From: Gracilariopsis chorda
Lineage: Eukaryota; Rhodophyta; Florideophyceae; Gracilariales; Gracilariaceae
Assembly: GCA_003194525.1 (NCBI GenBank)
Contig: NBIV01000079.1
Coordinates: 186,001-250,000, forward strand
Direction: 5' to 3'
DNA length: 64,000 nucleotides
The notes below the pieces were generated by a model. That model was not told where the DNA came from. It worked only from the letters and a program-made list of their open reading frames with translations, and did no database searches. A program made the position numbers and the translations under genes. This document shows positions 10,804 to 22,231 of this stretch, in pieces; position 1 is the first letter of the stretch, and each line of letters opens with the position of its first letter.

Positions 10804-12115
10804 AGTCACATACTGAACAAAATGGCGACAAAGGTTTGAGGACAGAGCAGTTTACCAACAACAACAAGTGCACATGTCATCGGGAAGGAGAACGTGTGGT
10901 TTTCTGGGGTCCGGAAGAGCCCATAATGCTATCGGTTTACTGGAAATCACAGCTTGTACCTTCAAATGATGAGAGGTCGTACGGGTAACTGTTATCAGAG
11001 GGGTTTTTAAAGGCGGCGGTTCACCAAGAAGGCTGAGCTCGCTCCCGAAGTTGAGGCACGTGCCATGCAAGTGTCGAATCGCCGGCAGGTGTTCACCGTA
11101 TTGAGCATTGAAACGCACTGCACTACGCTATGCACAAGGCTGAAGAACAAGGACATTACTCATGAGTTATCCTGGTGCATTTGAATGATTTAACGAGAGT
11201 GTCTGCAACAGTGTTTGCTGATGTAGGACATGCACGTCCTGATGCTCGTCCGAAACAAATGACGCACGATGGATCGGCCTTCTGTATAGAAATTGCAGGG
11301 TTTATAGCAGAAATAACGTGTTGAGACCTCTACACGTCGGGGCTTGACCCCCGGGCGCAACTCGGCTCGTGAAGGACGAAACATGGCCTACGGTGATGTG
11401 ATATTGAGCCTCCCCGTCTGGTATTTTATGTCGTGGAAGGGATGGAACTTCAACGAGAACAGATGAGCATTGGGACATCCTCAGCTTTGATAGATGATCT
11501 ACCAAGGGCTCTGACTTGAGGTTTCTATGCGGTTCTTGTCTTATTGCATCGGTTGCGCTACGAAGGCATATCCAACAATGTAGGACCAGATCGACTACCT
11601 TTGGTACCAAGGGTACGTTGTCCAGTGCAGCAACCTTACCAACGGTAGCCGGCCAAGCTTGGTGTCTTTTCAGAGAGATTTCATTACAATAGAAGATGAC
11701 ACGTGGCCTGCAAATGGGTTCTGTGATGGCTGCAAGTTGCGTTTTGAGGCTTTCCATTGGTGCTGAGGAGCAATCTGCTTTTCCCAAGTGCCTTGCACAC
11801 GAATGCTAGTAACGATTAGATATCAAAACCACATCGAATAACACTTCATTGGGATTCTACGTAACGCCCGGAGACACCCTTGCTTATCGGCGACAGAACA
11901 TCCTCTTGCCAGCCAAAAACACGTGCCAATGCTCGTTTGAGAACTTCCATGATGCACAGAGCTGCAAGATGCCATCCTGCCCCAGCTTCACTGGACATAA
12001 CCCTTCTCCAGAGATCTGATTCCGTGCCCTGCCGAAAGCCAGATGCGTAAAAGAACGCAAACAGTTGCGCCTACCATGTCAGCATTCACGCGAGTCAGTC
12101 TGCCAACCTCACGAT
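10804..12115. other. Intergenic interval between TAN1 and the ABC transporter
   Basis: About 1.3 kb with no supported gene. Palindromes of the TACC/GGTA type occur at 11595-11616 and 11636-11648. The minus ORF 11787-11302 shows no motif and is not called. Confidence 0.5.
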
Positions 12116-15100
12116 ATGCCGACTGAATCATCTTCATCACCGTCTGAACCTTCCAGCGAGGCTGCGGGCAAACCATCGTCCGTTCTCTCTCGCTTCCGAC
12201 GCCATCGCAGGGAAAAGAAATCTGAAAATAAGTCGGACCAGCATCCTCCGTTGCCGTACTGGCGCTTGTTCCGATATGCATCCCGCACCGATTTGGCCAT
12301 GCTTGTGGCATCCGTCCTCATCGCCGTTGCTCACGGTGCTTTGTTTCCCGTACTTATCACCACGTTTGGTACGGTCCTAGATGACATTGGGGCAGCGTTT
12401 CTTCCTCCCGATGACGAAAACTTTGTCCCGTTTACGGAGATTACGGGCACCTACACCGACACATCCAATCTGGTTCTAGGCATCGCTATTGCAAGTTTCG
12501 TACTAGGTACCATGCAGCTTTCGCTTGCCGTACTGGCCGCAAATCGCATTGCCAATGACTTACGTCGTCGATGTTTCAAGTCCCTGATGCGACAGGATTG
12601 TCATTTCTTTGACAATCGGGAGACAGGCGCGCTCGCTCATCTCATAATCAACGATGTCAATCTAATTCAGTCTGGAATAGGTGACAAGTTACCCACATGT
12701 GTGCAATATACCTCTACTTTTCTTGTTGGAATAGTGGTTGCTTTTGTATATGGCTGGAAGCTCACCCTAGTCATCCTAGCAATCACACCGTTGTTGCTGG
12801 GCACTGGCATTATATTCGGCAAGGCATATGCTGCTGCAGAAAGTAGTGGGCATGGGGCATATGCAGAGGCCTCGTCAATCGCTACGGAAGCACTGAGTCT
12901 AATCCGTACCGTCACCGCATTTTCGGGGCAAGAAGAAGAGGCAACTCGGTACGAGAATTCACTGACACGTGCATTTCGCACTGCTGGCCGTGCTGCCATA
13001 CTTTCCGGAATTGGTTTGGGCTTTGCGCTTGCTATCATTATTTCGTCGTACGCGTTGTCATTCTGGTATGGTTCTCGACTTGTACGGTCCGGAGACATTT
13101 CGCCTGGTGATGTTCTACTCGTATTCCTCTCTGTCGCTATCGGTGCCAGCTCGTTGGGCACCGCGGGGCCCGCATTCAAATCCTTTCCTGTAGCTCAGGC
13201 AGCTGCTCCTCGAGTATTTGAGATCATTGAAAGGCAAAGCGAAATCGACCCGCTGGATCACGATGCTGGACACATACCTGATCATGACATCATAGGTGAT
13301 ATTCGGTTCACAGATGTCAGTTTTACGTACCAAAGAGACGAGGTCGAAGAGCAAGATAGAGCAATGGTGCTATCAAAGTTTAATCTTGAGGTCCCGGCAG
13401 GAACGTCTGAGGCGTTTGTAGGTAAGTCCGGATGTGGAAAATCTACAGTAGCTCGTTTGCTTATGCGTCTTTATGATCCAACAGAGGGGAGTATTACGCT
13501 GGATAATGTCGAACTTCGTGATTTCAATGTATGCTGGTTGCGATCGCAAATTGGTACTGTTGCTCAGACACCGTCACTGTTCAAGCTATCTATCAAGGAA
13601 AATATTGCCCTTGGTGGTGGCGTGGAGTTTTCAATAGACCCTAAAACTGGGAAACGAGCTGTCACACTCCGTCGAGTCACTGACGAAGAAATTTACGCTG
13701 CAGCAAAGATTGCCAACGCCCATAATTTCATCACAAAGTTACCTGATGGATACGAAACTGTTCTAGGTGAACGCGGGGCTCTGCTGAGCGGCGGGCAGAA
13801 GCAGCGAATATGCATTGCAAGAGCCATTGTTCGAAACCCCAAGATTTTGCTCTTGGACGAATCGACAGCTAGTTTGGATGCGGCCAGTGAAAGTGTTGTT
13901 CAGAAGGCATTGGAAAACGCTTCAGTTGGTCGCACTACAATCACCATAGCACATCGTCTGAGCACTGTTCGCAATTCAGATTCTATCTCGTGCATTGGTG
14001 ACGGAATCGTGAAGGAAAGAGGACCTCATTCAAACCTCATTCACCGCGAGGGCGGGATGTACAGAAAGTTAATGGAACTTCAGAATATCGAGCGGGAGAA
14101 GTTTGAAAGAGAAAAACGAGAATTCGCGGATGAACGAGACGACGACGAAGAGCTTGCGCAGGCCATCTCACAGAAGAAGTCCACTACCGTTAGTGGTATG
14201 CTCGTAACCGATTCAATCTCTCAATCTGTTCAAGGTGTGAAAGAAGAAAAAGAGAAGCCGGCGTTGGACAAGGGGCTTTATCTTCGAACACTAAAGCTGA
14301 ATCGCGCAGAATGGCATCTCCTTGCCCTAGGAATTTTCGGTTCCGTTCTCCAAGCGGTAGTGCTACCGCTTACATCGATACCTCTGACGCAAGTGATTGA
14401 TGTTATGATGCGTGGTAACAGCACAAGCGGCATTCGGAAGTGGTGCGTCGCTTTCCTCATTTTAGCAGCCATGGGTTTCATTGGCAATGCCCTACAGTAT
14501 AGTTCTTTGAGTGTTGCGGGAGAAATCTTGACTATGAAGCTGAGACGACTTGCTTTTCGATCTCTTTTAAGGCAAGAAATGGGATACTTTGACCTCAAAG
14601 AGAATTCTGTAGGATCACTAACGCAACTCTTGTCGGCTGACGCAACTGCTGTAAAGGGACTCACTGGTGATCTTTTGGGAATCGCAATGAATACTCTTGC
14701 CGCACTCTGCTGCGGTTTGATTGTTTCTTTCGCTACATGTTGGCGATTAGCTCTGATTGTTCTTGCAATTATTCCTGGCAACATTCTTTCTGGATACTTT
14801 GAGGTCCAGGCGTCTGCTGGCATCGATTCTGGGATCCAAAACCAATTTTCAGAGGCTAATGGTATTGCCGTGGAGGCTGTCGACAACATTTCGACCATTC
14901 GATATCTTGGTGTGGAAGATCGGTTTATGGACCGCTACAACGCGAAAGTCGACGGAACCCTTGCAGCTAAGCGTACGAAGAGCATTGTGACTGGTGTGGC
15001 ATACGGCTTTGCTGAGTTCTGTAAGGCCATGATATGGTATGCGACTTACAAGGCTGGTGGAAAGTTTGTGGAGAAAGGATACTGCGAATATGATGAGATG

Positions 15101-16024
15101 TTTACGAGTACTCTTGCTCTCATGTTCAGTGCAGCGATGCTTGGTGGCGCTTCTGCATTTGTTCCAGATCTAGTTGCAGCCAAGCTCGGAGCCACACATA
15201 TTTTCAGACTGATTGATCGACAGAGCCAAATCGATCCAACTAAACGTGAGGGAGGGGACATGAATGGACTCAGCGAGAGAATAGCCATGAGGAAAGTGTA
15301 CTTTGAATACCCAAGGAGGCCAGATTGCCGGGTTCTGCGTGGACTTAGCCTAGACATTGAGCATGGCAAGACAGTAGCTGTGGTTGGTGCTAGTGGTCAC
15401 GGGAAGAGCACGGTTATCATGCTGTTAGAAAGGTTTTACTCAATTCGAAAAGGAACTATAAGATTCGACGAGAAGGATATCGACCGGATTAACGTCGAGA
15501 AGCTTCGCAGTAATATGGGTCTTGTATCTCAGGAGCCGGAACTATTCAACAGGTCCGTGTTTGATAACATTTCATACGGTGCCAATCTTGGTGGTGATAG
15601 TTTCATAACACCAGAGAATGTGGAGGCGGCAGCAAAGCTTGCCAATGCACATGAATTCATTGAGGCTTTGCCCGAGGGTTACAATACCTTGGTTGGCACA
15701 AGAGGCGAAGCTCTTAGTGGCGGGCAACGGCAACGTGTGGCAATAGCTCGAAGTTTGATTCGACGACCCCACTTGTTACTACTAGATGAAGCAACGAGTG
15801 CGTTAGACAGCGAAAGTGAAAGAGCCGTACAGGCAGCACTGGAAAGAGCTGTCCAAGGAAGAACTACCGTGCTCGTGGCTCATCGCTTATCTACTATTCG
15901 AAATGCTGATGTAATTGCCGTGGTTCGAAAAGGTTTAGTTGTAGAGAGTGGAACTCATGAGCATCTAATGCGAAAGAATGGAGAATATGCAAGATTGATT
16001 GAGCACCAGATTTCCGAGGTGTAG
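12116..16024 (+). CDS. ABCB-type full ABC transporter (P-glycoprotein-like)
   Basis: A 1302-residue full-length exporter with the order TMD1-NBD1-TMD2-NBD2. NBD1 has Walker A G-K-S-G-C-G-K-S-T near residue 437, Q-loop V-A-Q-T-P, signature LSGGQKQR, Walker B I-L-L-L-D-E-S and H-loop A-H-R-L-S-T. NBD2 has Walker A G-A-S-G-H-G-K-S-T near 1091, V-S-Q-E-P, LSGGQRQR, L-L-L-L-D-E-A and A-H-R-L-S-T. Catalytic glutamates are present in both halves, so both sites should be competent. The family moves lipophilic compounds, peptides or hormones across plasma or organellar membranes using ATP; the substrate here is unknown. The charged linker between the halves is Glu/Lys-rich. The frame is open 17 codons further upstream but only from a TTG, so the ATG at 12116 is taken as the start. 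No introns. Confidence 0.95.
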   Translation: MPTESSSSPSEPSSEAAGKPSSVLSRFRRHRREKKSENKSDQHPPLPYWRLFRYASRTDLAMLVASVLIAVAHGALFPVLITTFGTVLDDIGAAFLPPDDENFVPFTEITGTYTDTSNLVLGIAIASFVLGTMQLSLAVLAANRIANDLRRRCFKSLMRQDCHFFDNRETGALAHLIINDVNLIQSGIGDKLPTCVQYTSTFLVGIVVAFVYGWKLTLVILAITPLLLGTGIIFGKAYAAAESSGHGAYAEASSIATEALSLIRTVTAFSGQEEEATRYENSLTRAFRTAGRAAILSGIGLGFALAIIISSYALSFWYGSRLVRSGDISPGDVLLVFLSVAIGASSLGTAGPAFKSFPVAQAAAPRVFEIIERQSEIDPLDHDAGHIPDHDIIGDIRFTDVSFTYQRDEVEEQDRAMVLSKFNLEVPAGTSEAFVGKSGCGKSTVARLLMRLYDPTEGSITLDNVELRDFNVCWLRSQIGTVAQTPSLFKLSIKENIALGGGVEFSIDPKTGKRAVTLRRVTDEEIYAAAKIANAHNFITKLPDGYETVLGERGALLSGGQKQRICIARAIVRNPKILLLDESTASLDAASESVVQKALENASVGRTTITIAHRLSTVRNSDSISCIGDGIVKERGPHSNLIHREGGMYRKLMELQNIEREKFEREKREFADERDDDEELAQAISQKKSTTVSGMLVTDSISQSVQGVKEEKEKPALDKGLYLRTLKLNRAEWHLLALGIFGSVLQAVVLPLTSIPLTQVIDVMMRGNSTSGIRKWCVAFLILAAMGFIGNALQYSSLSVAGEILTMKLRRLAFRSLLRQEMGYFDLKENSVGSLTQLLSADATAVKGLTGDLLGIAMNTLAALCCGLIVSFATCWRLALIVLAIIPGNILSGYFEVQASAGIDSGIQNQFSEANGIAVEAVDNISTIRYLGVEDRFMDRYNAKVDGTLAAKRTKSIVTGVAYGFAEFCKAMIWYATYKAGGKFVEKGYCEYDEMFTSTLALMFSAAMLGGASAFVPDLVAAKLGATHIFRLIDRQSQIDPTKREGGDMNGLSERIAMRKVYFEYPRRPDCRVLRGLSLDIEHGKTVAVVGASGHGKSTVIMLLERFYSIRKGTIRFDEKDIDRINVEKLRSNMGLVSQEPELFNRSVFDNISYGANLGGDSFITPENVEAAAKLANAHEFIEALPEGYNTLVGTRGEALSGGQRQRVAIARSLIRRPHLLLLDEATSALDSESERAVQAALERAVQGRTTVLVAHRLSTIRNADVIAVVRKGLVVESGTHEHLMRKNGEYARLIEHQISEV

Positions 16025-18353
16025 CTGTGCAACACGGCGTATTCTAAGAATTATCTCATGCTTAAACACGAGTAAAGGACTTTAAAGGTGGGAATAACTC
16101 CCAAGATTTGTATCGGTTTCACAGTAAATTCTGCCCGCTCGGATGTGGGCTCAACATACAAAATAGTGCAGACCATTTCGTTCTTAGATGCCGCCGAAGA
16201 GCGTCCCAACGTAAAGAACTTCCACCTTTCCGAGAGACACGGTTTTGATGTCGAATCAATAGTAAGAACATGGCAAGAAAGTCACCGGTTCATCTAGAGA
16301 AACAGAGGTGCTTTTCACTTTAATCTAGTGCCGGAATTAGGGACACGAGCTCATATAAACACGAATACATGGTAAATGGTAACATGGTTTGACGGAGCAA
16401 TATCTTCCGGAGATCCACAGGATATCTATATATAGACTTATCTCTCCGCAGGAAACCAACAACTCTCGCGGTCGATATCCAAAAACGACTCTGGCTGTTT
16501 TTCCATTCTCTGATCAATCTAGGTTGTTCGCTCCTAGCTCGAATTGTCGATTGCCACCAGAACACGTAGTGTTTATATTCTTCTTGGCCCCAGAAGGGAG
16601 GTTAGAGAAAGTGCCATTAAGATTGTACACCAAGCTTTTGATACCCTTCGTAAACAGCTGCTCCCCTTCAGTTTCCTTCTTAGCTGCCTCAGTTGTCGAT
16701 TTGGACCGTATTATCTCTCTGGCTAGGTCATGGAGAGGCTGCCTGGGTCAGCGTTATTTAACAAAGCTGATGGTGTGTGTGAGTAGCATACGGACCTATA
16801 TCAACTGGATTGACACATTGAGATACGGTTCTGGAACACCAATTTCCTGGTTCCGCATTCCTGTGCAATACTTCAATGTGCTGGTCTCTTCGTTCTTTCA
16901 TCTTTGCTCTCAGGATTGGTGTTCACAATGTACTAGGTTTCCACACCAGCTCGTGCGTACCTGTCCACCTTGGTAACAATGTCCGCAGCTTCGTTCTTAC
17001 TAGTGACTTCGACCGCAGTTTCCGTCTTACCAAGAACTGGATTAGAGACCCTCTGCGATATTAGAGAAAGTTGGCTTCTCTGTTCTTGTGGCAACGGCTC
17101 TGCGGTACTGAGGTCGGGCCTGCAAATGGCTTTTCCGACGGTGTATGCCCAGTTGATAAAGGTTAGCGGAGAATAGCAAGACCTTGTTGTGATGCTGGCA
17201 TATGCCTACTTTGACCTTTCATGAAGCTTGTAGTACAGTGACTTTGCGGATATCTGATCATTCTGTCGTGGGCGTGCTCGGCGGCCAATATACGAATGCG
17301 TAGAGAGTGTTGCATCAACGAAAGCCGAGCCTCGGCCGAGTTTCGGCCATCGGTAATAGACGATTCAACATTTGGAAGATACGAATACGCAGAACATGTC
17401 CTTGTTGCATCAACGAAGGCCGAGCCTCGGCCGAGTTTCGGCCATCGGTGATACAACAAGGATATGTTCTGCGTATTCGTATCTTCCAAATGTTGAATCG
17501 TCTATTTCAAAATGCTCATCTAAGCAGCAGGGTTTGAGGTCTAGCGCCTACCTTGATTCTCGGAGGGCTTGAAGTTACAACCTGCGCAACGGAATGAGCC
17601 GATGTTTGCTCATCAGTTTAGGAATCGGGAGGACCGCCTTCGGAAACATCGGAAGGAGACTCGGGCAGCGGGGGTGGTAATGGGGAGGCCATGAAGATGT
17701 TCTGTTGGCTTGTGACGGGGGCGTTGGAGGTGTTTTAAAGCAAGAGTAACGCAAGGGAGAGTGAAATGGTCGGAATGACTTGTGAGAGAGCCGAGAGCCG
17801 AGTCTGCGATGGCTGCACCGTCGTATCTTGTGGGAAGTGTGGGAACTGCTGCGAGACACAAGACTTTCTCGTGTTTTTCAACTCAGAATGTCTATATTTT
17901 AGACAAGAGAATTCTAATGATTACCCTGTGTGAACTTCAGACTGTGAAGCACGGAGCAATTAAAAGCAAAACGGTTGAGATCACAAAAAGCGCCCACCCA
18001 AAATCGATGGCAATCCTTAACCCAGGAGTTGTGGTGAGAATGCGCCGCGGAGGCAATACTTATCAGATTATATTCTCACTTCCAATCTGCGACCACCTCC
18101 ATGGATGCGTTGTGACCCGGCTGTGTTGATATTATATGTTTCAGTTACCTTTGCGACCTTTGTACGCCGGCTTCTTCGACAAGCGTCTCCCATCAGAAAC
18201 AAGTCCTCTTTCGTTGTACAGTTCAGCGCGAGATAAGCATCCGCTTTCGGTCAGTGGTTAAATGGCCTTTCTCTTACGGGACTAGTTCGGCTGCCCTTTC
18301 TGAGTCTTTCTGCTTCTGTTTGAAACTATAATCTAACTTGGAGCTGATACGAG
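16025..18353. other. Intergenic interval between ABC transporter and PPR genes
   Basis: About 2.3 kb without a supported gene. It holds the large inverted repeat at 17308-17507. A 115-codon plus ORF at 17782-18129 has no recognisable domain. A short stretch at 16332-16362 resembles the reverse complement of 6088-6115. Confidence 0.5.
17308..17507. repeat. Duplicated GC-rich core with long inverted-repeat arms
   Basis: A core of about 47 bp (GCATCAACGAA, then GGCCGAGCCTCGGCC, then GAGTTTCGGCCATCGGT) occurs twice, at about 17311-17354 and 17408-17449. The second copy is the loop of an inverted repeat whose arms, about 17355-17407 and 17454-17507, are nearly identical over more than 50 bp. Sequence just before the first core resembles the end of the arm, so the unit may once have been longer. 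It would fold into a long hairpin if transcribed. Confidence 0.8.
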
Positions 18354-20438
18354 ATGCACCGTAGACCAAGAGCGCAGGAAACCGCGTTTACATACGCACC
18401 AAGTCGCTTGCATTTCCATCAAGCACTTCACCTTTGCGTCAAACACGGTGATTCATGCGCATGGTTGTCTTTTGCGTCATCTTTTCATTCACGACATTCG
18501 AGACGCATACCATTACTGGGAAAGCCATCTCCTTCCAGACGGTGGGCTCCGACCTGCACTGAAGGTAATCGGAAAGAGCACTCCACACTGCCACTCGTAA
18601 AGAGTACACGTACTCATCCACTACCAGCTCTGAGCAAAGAAGAAGAGAAGTCGCATCTTCCTGATGAGAGTGTATTGAAAGAGGATGTAGCTGCGAACAG
18701 AAGATATGAGGAAGGAGACGGCAAGAATGATAGAGCGGGGGCGCCCAAAACAGAACCAAATAAGGCACAGAATATGATGCCTGATGAACGTCGCGCTGGC
18801 AAAGCTATTCCGAAACCGTATGGTCTGATTCCCGGTGCCTCCCAACGCACCAGGCATTCAAGAGGAAGCAGACCAACGATGAGATCGAAGATCAGTGCTG
18901 TTCTAATCAATGGGACTCAAGCGCAAAGAAATGAGATCATGCAATTGCTACGAGAAGGGCAAACACTACTTTCCATACATGAATTCAATGAGGTGGTGTC
19001 ATGTTTGATTCGTCAAAAGAGGCTGAGTGAAGCACTCTCCGTCGTCGAACTCACGGAGCATAAGCCGTTGAGTGATCTTATTACCATATCCAAGTCCGTG
19101 AAGACGTACACGATCTTGATTGACCTGTATGGAAAGACCCAGAACCTTGAGCGAGCGTTTTCGATATTCTACGGTATGTTTCGGAAGGGAGTACAACCGA
19201 ACGTAATAACGTACAATGCTATGATTGCCGCCTGTTCGAGAAATAGCGAGGCGGATCTGGCTAATGAAGTTTTCAAAGAAATGCAGGATAATGGGTTGAA
19301 ACCTGACAAGTTCACGTATGGTTCGTTGATAGATCTCTACTCAAAAAGCGGAAACGTCGACCAAGCGTTTGAACTATCAAAGGAAATGTCTCTGAATGGA
19401 GTAGAGAAGGACCAAACAATATACTCCGCCCTAATGGAGGGCTGTGGAAGAGCGGAGCAACCAGAACGGGCATTCGAGGTCTACGAGGAAATGAAAAGGA
19501 ATGCTATCTGGCCAAATATGATAACCTTCTCTGTCCTAATAGATATGTGTGCGAATGCGCGAGAACCAGAGCGTGCTTTTCATATTTTTGCTGAAACCCG
19601 ACATTGGGGCTACACCAGACCAAACGTTGTCGTTTACACGGCCCTAATTGACGCATGCTCTAAAGGAGGGTGGCCAGACAAAGCAGAGTTAGTGCTGAAG
19701 AATATGGTTCGAAACAGAGTCAAACCAAATCATATTACATATGGGGCTTTACTAGACGGATGGACAAGAAAAGGGGACTTTGACCGAGCTTTTGAAGTTT
19801 TGAATCGAATGGAATCGAAGCACAGAGTCAGACCTAATGCAATCCTCGTCGGTGGGTTGATCGATGCATGTCGTCGCCACCGACAATGCTCTAGGGTCAG
19901 AGCATTGTGGGATGTGATTGTGAAATACAACATTAAGCCTTCACGTATGTATTACCCCGGGCTTATCGCAATGGCAGTGAGCCAAGGCGAATTGCAGATA
20001 GCATGTGCCATCGTTCTCCATGCATACGCCAGAGGGCATCTACGTCGCGTAGCACTCAACAGCGAAAATCCGGCTTTGCACGCCATGGCCTGTGCTTTGG
20101 TCTATCTTCGGCATGAACTCAGAGTTGCTAATTCAGAAAAAGCGACACAAGAAACTCGAAAAAGAGAGGAGCGTTTGCGTGTGGTGTTTGGATCGGTGGC
20201 CATGACAGTTGAGCAAATGGACTCTATGACATCTTTAGCTGCTTGTGAATATGCGCTGTCCTGGGGTGATATTGAACTCGGAGAAGATGACTTTCCTGCA
20301 CATCGGCAGCGGGTATCAAATCGAAACAAAATCAGCGCACTTTCCAAGAGCATATCAGAGGCAGCCCGGGAGGCAAAAGATCAGGCGTTTGAAAACTACC
20401 AAAGGTATCGCTCTTCGTGCGAAGCAAATGGTCAATAG
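18354..20438 (+). CDS. Pentatricopeptide repeat (PPR) protein, P class
   Basis: A 694-residue protein. From about residue 249 to 575 there is an almost uninterrupted run of nine 35-residue PPR motifs, recognisable by recurring T-Y-x-x-L-I-D, G and K-P-N/P-D positions. There are no E, DYW or SMR domains. PPR proteins bind single-stranded RNA in plastids or mitochondria and set the stability, processing or translation of particular transcripts. The first 200 residues are basic and Ser/Arg-rich and may include a transit peptide. The C-terminal 120 residues are helical and charged. The layout and the segment V-I-V-K-Y-N-I-K-P recall the MRL1 family that stabilises rbcL mRNA, but this is only a weak likeness. 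No introns. The ATG at 18354 gives the longest reading frame. Confidence 0.9.
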   Translation: MHRRPRAQETAFTYAPSRLHFHQALHLCVKHGDSCAWLSFASSFHSRHSRRIPLLGKPSPSRRWAPTCTEGNRKEHSTLPLVKSTRTHPLPALSKEEEKSHLPDESVLKEDVAANRRYEEGDGKNDRAGAPKTEPNKAQNMMPDERRAGKAIPKPYGLIPGASQRTRHSRGSRPTMRSKISAVLINGTQAQRNEIMQLLREGQTLLSIHEFNEVVSCLIRQKRLSEALSVVELTEHKPLSDLITISKSVKTYTILIDLYGKTQNLERAFSIFYGMFRKGVQPNVITYNAMIAACSRNSEADLANEVFKEMQDNGLKPDKFTYGSLIDLYSKSGNVDQAFELSKEMSLNGVEKDQTIYSALMEGCGRAEQPERAFEVYEEMKRNAIWPNMITFSVLIDMCANAREPERAFHIFAETRHWGYTRPNVVVYTALIDACSKGGWPDKAELVLKNMVRNRVKPNHITYGALLDGWTRKGDFDRAFEVLNRMESKHRVRPNAILVGGLIDACRRHRQCSRVRALWDVIVKYNIKPSRMYYPGLIAMAVSQGELQIACAIVLHAYARGHLRRVALNSENPALHAMACALVYLRHELRVANSEKATQETRKREERLRVVFGSVAMTVEQMDSMTSLAACEYALSWGDIELGEDDFPAHRQRVSNRNKISALSKSISEAAREAKDQAFENYQRYRSSCEANGQ

Positions 20439-20620
20439 CGCTGGTGTATATAGTGGTCCAGTTCTTCCAATGTAGCTGTGACGGTATAAACGGATGGCTA
20501 AACCTGGATGTGGTGCTGCCACGAGGGGCCCACCTTGTGTATCGCAATCATCTTCCGGATCACGGAGTTTCCGGTTCAAGTTTTATGTAATCGCGTCGCG
20601 ATTCCTTCGTTCCTTGTTAG

Positions 20621-22231
20621 CTATGGCGTTGCTACAACATGTACAAGTCTTGTCGAACTTCTGTTCCCCCACTGTGAACCGGGCTGACCGCTTACAGTGA
20701 TAGGCAAAGTCCACTTCAGGAAGTCCACTTTTTCTTGCGGCAGGTGTGTCCAGTTATGAGGGTCCTCACCCGGCCAAGGCCCGCCTTCCCAACCCATCTC
20801 AACCTCATCAGTGACACCGTTTTCAGTAATATGGACGCGATTAAGAAGTGGCGCAACATCGTTGTCGATGGAGACTCTGTGACTTGCGGCTCCATTCGCG
20901 CGTTGCCTTCCTTTGGCTTGAGGGATGAGAAACACAAAATGTAATAACCATCTTACAGAAACAACGCTTGTAGTGAACGATGGTGGCGCGTCATGCGGAA
21001 TTGAGAATGCAAGAGATGTGTTCTTGCATGACATCACGAATTCACCGTGTTCTCCATAAATCTTTCGAAATACTACACCTTGTTCAGCGTTAGACGTGTT
21101 TTGACCGACCGCATAATCGGGGTTTATAACTTCATGTGCCTCTAAACGAGCGCCAAGACGGTAGCATGGGCGGTCCCCCTGGAAATGAAAAATAGCTGAA
21201 AGTGTATCACCGAGGTGATGAATCTTCTTAGAAAGGTAGAGGCGAGCAATGGAGTTGCTGCCCTGAGTAATCGCGTAAACGGGGATAACATTTCGTCTCC
21301 TTGCACGTTTCTTCTCGATATCCATACCAGGCCGAGGAGTCGGCAAAGCTGGCAACTCTCTCAAATTTGATAGGGTACGGTGGTCATTCGTCAGTGGTTT
21401 GTTCTTATTAACATCTTCGTTATACGGAGTTAATCTTCCGTTCAAGGAAAGCGCCAAGGCGATTTCAATGTCATCTGGCGGTGCACCATTCAACAATCTG
21501 GCTGACATACTAAGAGCAGTGGTTTCTTTCTCCTCCAAGAACGCATTAGAAAGTGGCCCTACTCCTCTTGGTGTAGGGACGGGTACGACCATTCTTGCTC
21601 GGCTTTCATCTTTTGCGGTGCCACCTGGTGTAACGATTCGGAACGGGACGCGGACGAGTTTTGGAGCAGTCGTATCCGGAAACTTGATGACAATGTGCAG
21701 TGCGTACGCATACCTTACAGCCACGCCCCGAAAAGTTGGCGGAATAGCTTCTGGAAGAACACAATCGACTTCAAAACATACACGCGAACCCGAAGTTATT
21801 TGTTCTCTTTCGCAGACAACAAGTGGTGCGGAGCGAAAGATGACTCCTGAATGCCCCGATCTGCCACCACCCCCAATCAAATTAGCGTCATATAACGATG
21901 CTGACCAGGGATATGGTTGACTGTCTGGCTGAGCAGGGACATGAACGACTCGCGGGGTATGAGAGGATGCAATTGGTTTTTCGAGATGATTGTCAAGCGT
22001 GTGACGAGATGATGTTGAATGTGCATGAGAAATGAGCCATGAACGGTCTGTTGACCAGCGGCCGCTCACTTCGCAAACTATGTAATCTACACGCGTTGAA
22101 CGGGATGGTTCTGCTCGGGAACTGGCTGGGCAGTTGGCGTGGAGAGTGATTGTAGCGCGTAGTGATGAGCCTGGAACAAAGGACGGAGATTGCGTGTGGG
22201 CAGAGACGGTTATTGTTGGTGGATGTACCAT
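20621..22231 (-). CDS. RGP1: RGP1-like subunit of the RIC1-RGP1 Rab6/Ypt6 GEF
   Basis: A 536-residue arrestin-fold protein. In yeast and humans Rgp1 pairs with Ric1 to activate Ypt6/Rab6 at the Golgi for retrograde endosome-to-Golgi traffic. Family features are the N-terminal beta-sandwich (residues 1-200), the central I-A-R-L-Y-L-S-K-K-I-H-x-L-G-D-T strand set near 315, and the C-terminal signature S-L-A-F-S-I-P-H-D-A-P-P-S-F followed by V-S-V-R-W-L-L-H-F-V-F. The frame remains open upstream to 22507, but only from a GTG and through low-similarity sequence. The ATG at 22231 is therefore preferred, since the arrestin-like strands begin directly after it. It is convergent with the PPR gene, with 182 bp between stops. 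Confidence 0.8.
   Translation of the reverse strand: MVHPPTITVSAHTQSPSFVPGSSLRATITLHANCPASSRAEPSRSTRVDYIVCEVSGRWSTDRSWLISHAHSTSSRHTLDNHLEKPIASSHTPRVVHVPAQPDSQPYPWSASLYDANLIGGGGRSGHSGVIFRSAPLVVCEREQITSGSRVCFEVDCVLPEAIPPTFRGVAVRYAYALHIVIKFPDTTAPKLVRVPFRIVTPGGTAKDESRARMVVPVPTPRGVGPLSNAFLEEKETTALSMSARLLNGAPPDDIEIALALSLNGRLTPYNEDVNKNKPLTNDHRTLSNLRELPALPTPRPGMDIEKKRARRRNVIPVYAITQGSNSIARLYLSKKIHHLGDTLSAIFHFQGDRPCYRLGARLEAHEVINPDYAVGQNTSNAEQGVVFRKIYGEHGEFVMSCKNTSLAFSIPHDAPPSFTTSVVSVRWLLHFVFLIPQAKGRQRANGAASHRVSIDNDVAPLLNRVHITENGVTDEVEMGWEGGPWPGEDPHNWTHLPQEKVDFLKWTLPITVSGQPGSQWGNRSSTRLVHVVATP

Noticed and set aside
9913-10809. 298-codon minus ORF opposite TAN1
   Set aside because: Antisense shadow; the hydrophobic look comes from complementing the Lys/Glu-rich tail.
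12065-12115. Longer N-terminus for the ABC transporter starting at 12065
   Set aside because: The codon there is TTG. The first in-frame ATG is at 12116, and the extra residues have no family counterpart.
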